A stretch of DNA of 6,951 bases from a bacterium (GTDB taxonomy: Bacteria; Planctomycetota; J058; JACQDU01): positions 1 through 6,951 of the forward strand of contig JACQDU010000538.1 in NCBI GenBank assembly GCA_016200955.1. The letters are read 5' to 3'. The notes below the pieces were generated by a model. The model saw only the letters and a list, made by a program, of their open reading frames with translations, had not been told where the DNA came from and ran no database searches. A program made the position numbers and the translations under genes. Each line of letters begins with the position of its first letter. Position 1 is the stretch's first letter. Shown here in pieces: positions 5,899 through 6,951 of the stretch.

Positions 5899-6798
5899 TC
5901 AGGCGACCTCGCAGAGCCTCTCGCGAGAACGAGAGCGAGCGCCGTAGCTCGGGATCGGCCGCGAGAGCTGGACTCCCCGGCTCTCCGCGAGCGCCTCGAG
6001 GTATGCGCCCGTGCCGGAGTGCTCCCAGTGAGAGACGCACTCCGCCCGGCTCCTCTGCCAGTCGATGTAGTGGTCGGTGTGGCGGTCGCCAGCGAGGCCG
6101 TAGGTGAGGAACACGGCGACTCGCTCGCGCTCCTCCGGGACTCGCAGGAAGCGCGGGATGCGCCCCTCGATGCTCGGAGGCAGGCACACGTCGAGGCCGC
6201 GCGGACGCACGAAGTTCCCGCTGTGCGTGATCCTCAGGTTCCAGATCGCGATGTCGCCCTTGGCGCAAGGGAGGCGCACGGTCGGCGTCCGGCGCGGCTC
6301 CGACGCGAGGTGCGAGCCCACCTTCACCTGGAGCCCGCCCGAGTGCATCGCGTGGTCCTGGAGGTAGACCCCGATCCTCACGAGCGAGTAGTCGTCTCCC
6401 TTCCAGTCGGGGCCGGAGCGGTCGTCGCGGTCGGCGTTGTCTCGATGGAAGCCGCGCTCGCCCTCGCCCGTCTGGAAGGTGCTGTCGCCGAAGTAGAGGA
6501 GGGCGTCTCCCAGGGCCTGGCGCGCGCACGAGATGATCCGCGGGTCGAACACGAGGTAATCGAAGCGCCGCAGCTCGCCCTTTCCGGGAAGGTCGCCGTT
6601 CACGCGGACGTTCGCCGGCATGTCGGCGTCGAACGGCAGCGCGAGCCCGGCCTCGTGCTCGCGGTCGCGCACGGCGAGGAGCGCGGCGCGCATGCTCTCG
6701 ACCTCATCGTGCGAGAAGACGTCCTTCACGACGACGAAGCCGTCGCGCCGGATCCAGTCCGCGTCCACGAGCGGCTCCCAGCGCGCGCGGTCGTCCAT
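5899..6798 (-). CDS. Phytanoyl-CoA dioxygenase (PhyH) family Fe(II)/2-oxoglutarate-dependent oxygenase
   Basis: The protein is 299 aa, the usual size for the family, and soluble with no signal peptide. PhyH-like enzymes hydroxylate a small molecule with O2 and 2-oxoglutarate using a His-Asp-His iron centre. The motif FHRDNADRDD gives H118 and D120. SGGLQVKVGSH (153-163) is the typical strand before the core. H192 in ITHSGN is the distal iron ligand, and R198 or R200 in FVRPRG is the likely 2-oxoglutarate-binding Arg. The N-terminal DGFVVVKDVFSHDEV is also typical. The start is the ATG at 6798 because GGAGGAG sits just upstream (6803-6809). An in-frame ATG at 6849 would add 17 residues that read across the AT-rich upstream region and is not favoured. 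The stop is at 5899. The gene is convergent with the sensor gene and stands alone. The substrate cannot be told from sequence: non-acyl-CoA substrates are common in this family. Confidence 0.85.
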   Translation of the reverse strand: MDDRARWEPLVDADWIRRDGFVVVKDVFSHDEVESMRAALLAVRDREHEAGLALPFDADMPANVRVNGDLPGKGELRRFDYLVFDPRIISCARQALGDALLYFGDSTFQTGEGERGFHRDNADRDDRSGPDWKGDDYSLVRIGVYLQDHAMHSGGLQVKVGSHLASEPRRTPTVRLPCAKGDIAIWNLRITHSGNFVRPRGLDVCLPPSIEGRIPRFLRVPEERERVAVFLTYGLAGDRHTDHYIDWQRSRAECVSHWEHSGTGAYLEALAESRGVQLSRPIPSYGARSRSRERLCEVA

Positions 6799-6802
6799 GC
6801 TT

Positions 6803-6809
6803 CTCCTCC
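6803..6809 (-). promoter_or_regulatory. Ribosome-binding site fixing the oxygenase start
   Basis: On the minus strand GGAGGAG precedes ATG (6798-6796). The spacer is 6 bases from the GGAGG core. It selects the third in-frame ATG rather than those at 6849 and 6825. Confidence 0.7.
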
Positions 6810-6826
6810 GAGGCGAGCTCCGCATC

Positions 6827-6905
6827 GACCGATAGTGTACTTCTATCATTCATGACGTCGATTCTATCATGAACTTATTCAATACTGGAAGATCTTCTAT
6901 CGGTC
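6827..6905. repeat. AT-rich island bounded by a perfect 9-bp inverted repeat, with three TTCTATC repeats
   Basis: GACCGATAG (6827-6835) and CTATCGGTC (6897-6905) are exact reverse complements. Between them TTCTATCAT occurs at 6841-6849 and 6862-6870, and TTCTATC again at 6895-6901. The spacings are 21 and 33 bp, close to two and three helical turns. TCATGA occurs twice (6850-6855, 6867-6872). The stretch is strikingly AT-rich against its surroundings. It lies 30-100 bases upstream of the oxygenase start, so an operator region is the simplest reading. A small inserted element is an alternative. Confidence 0.5.
6834..6861 (-). promoter_or_regulatory. Possible promoter of the oxygenase gene
   Basis: On the minus strand TCGACG (6861-6856) and TACACT (6839-6834) are separated by 16 bases. 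Each matches its sigma70 hexamer at four of six positions. The leader to the ATG at 6798 would be about 30 bases. One TTCTATC repeat lies in the spacer and another directly upstream of the -35 box, which is where an operator would act. The assignment is weak. Confidence 0.25.
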
Positions 6906-6951
6906 CGGCGAAGGGAGGGGAGGCGCCGGTCAGCTCGAGGCGAGGGGCACG
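6906..6951. other. Right edge, no gene recognised
   Basis: GC returns to the level of the rest of the window. No start codon with a ribosome-binding site and no recognisable protein tail was seen. It is too short to judge. Confidence 0.3.

Noticed and set aside
6799..6849. A longer oxygenase start at 6849.
   Set aside because: It would read through the AT-rich repeat island and past the strong GGAGGAG site. The added 17 residues are not typical of the family.
4384..6855. An 823-codon plus-strand frame covering the end of the sensor gene and the antisense of the oxygenase gene.
   Set aside because: It conflicts with two well-supported genes and its translation is Ser/Arg-rich or antisense PhyH. 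It is also open across the palindromic element by chance.

Overview
The window is very GC-rich (about 70% by eye, with codon third positions almost all G or C). It uses strong GGAGG-type ribosome-binding sites and GTG/TTG starts. It encodes a Hanks-type Ser/Thr kinase beside a large one-pass membrane protein with PATAN, TPR, PEGA and beta-propeller parts. This fits a bacterium with elaborate eukaryotic-like signalling, such as Acidobacteriota, Planctomycetota or Myxococcota. The sequence alone does not decide between them.

Layout, left to right. (1) Bases 3 to about 152 (+) are an internal piece of a diaminopimelate epimerase (dapF). The similarity stops abruptly. (2) It abuts, with no intergenic DNA, the 3' part of a minus-strand Ser/Thr kinase gene. 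That gene starts at a GTG at 2459 and has no stop codon before the window edge. Two convergent genes that both lack their ends across one point indicate a deletion or rearrangement, or an assembly chimera. (3) A short divergent intergenic region (2460-2540) carries a good sigma70-like promoter for the kinase. (4) From 2541 to 5654 (+) is a 1,037-residue sensor-like membrane protein. It has a PATAN/DUF4388-like domain, a winged-helix-like segment and TPR helices, all predicted cytoplasmic, then one membrane helix, then a helical stalk, a PEGA domain and a PQQ-type beta-propeller outside the membrane. (5) The convergent gap 5655-5898 holds a 124-bp element with 9-bp terminal inverted repeats around a long hairpin of CGCAGAGG/CCTCTGCG units. 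(6) From 5899 to 6798 (-) is a phytanoyl-CoA-dioxygenase-family Fe(II)/2-oxoglutarate oxygenase. (7) Its upstream region (6827-6905) is a sharply AT-rich island bounded by a perfect 9-bp inverted repeat and carrying three TTCTATC repeats.

How the parts may work together (inference). The kinase and the sensor protein are divergent and share an intergenic region of about 80 bp. Each is predicted to have a large cytoplasmic N-terminal part and one membrane helix. They could form one signalling unit in which the propeller/PEGA part senses envelope state and the PATAN/TPR part meets the kinase. The kinase linker carries three evenly spaced VFL motifs, and two resemble its own activation loop. The oxygenase is a separate transcription unit with its own apparent operator region, and its substrate cannot be read from the sequence.
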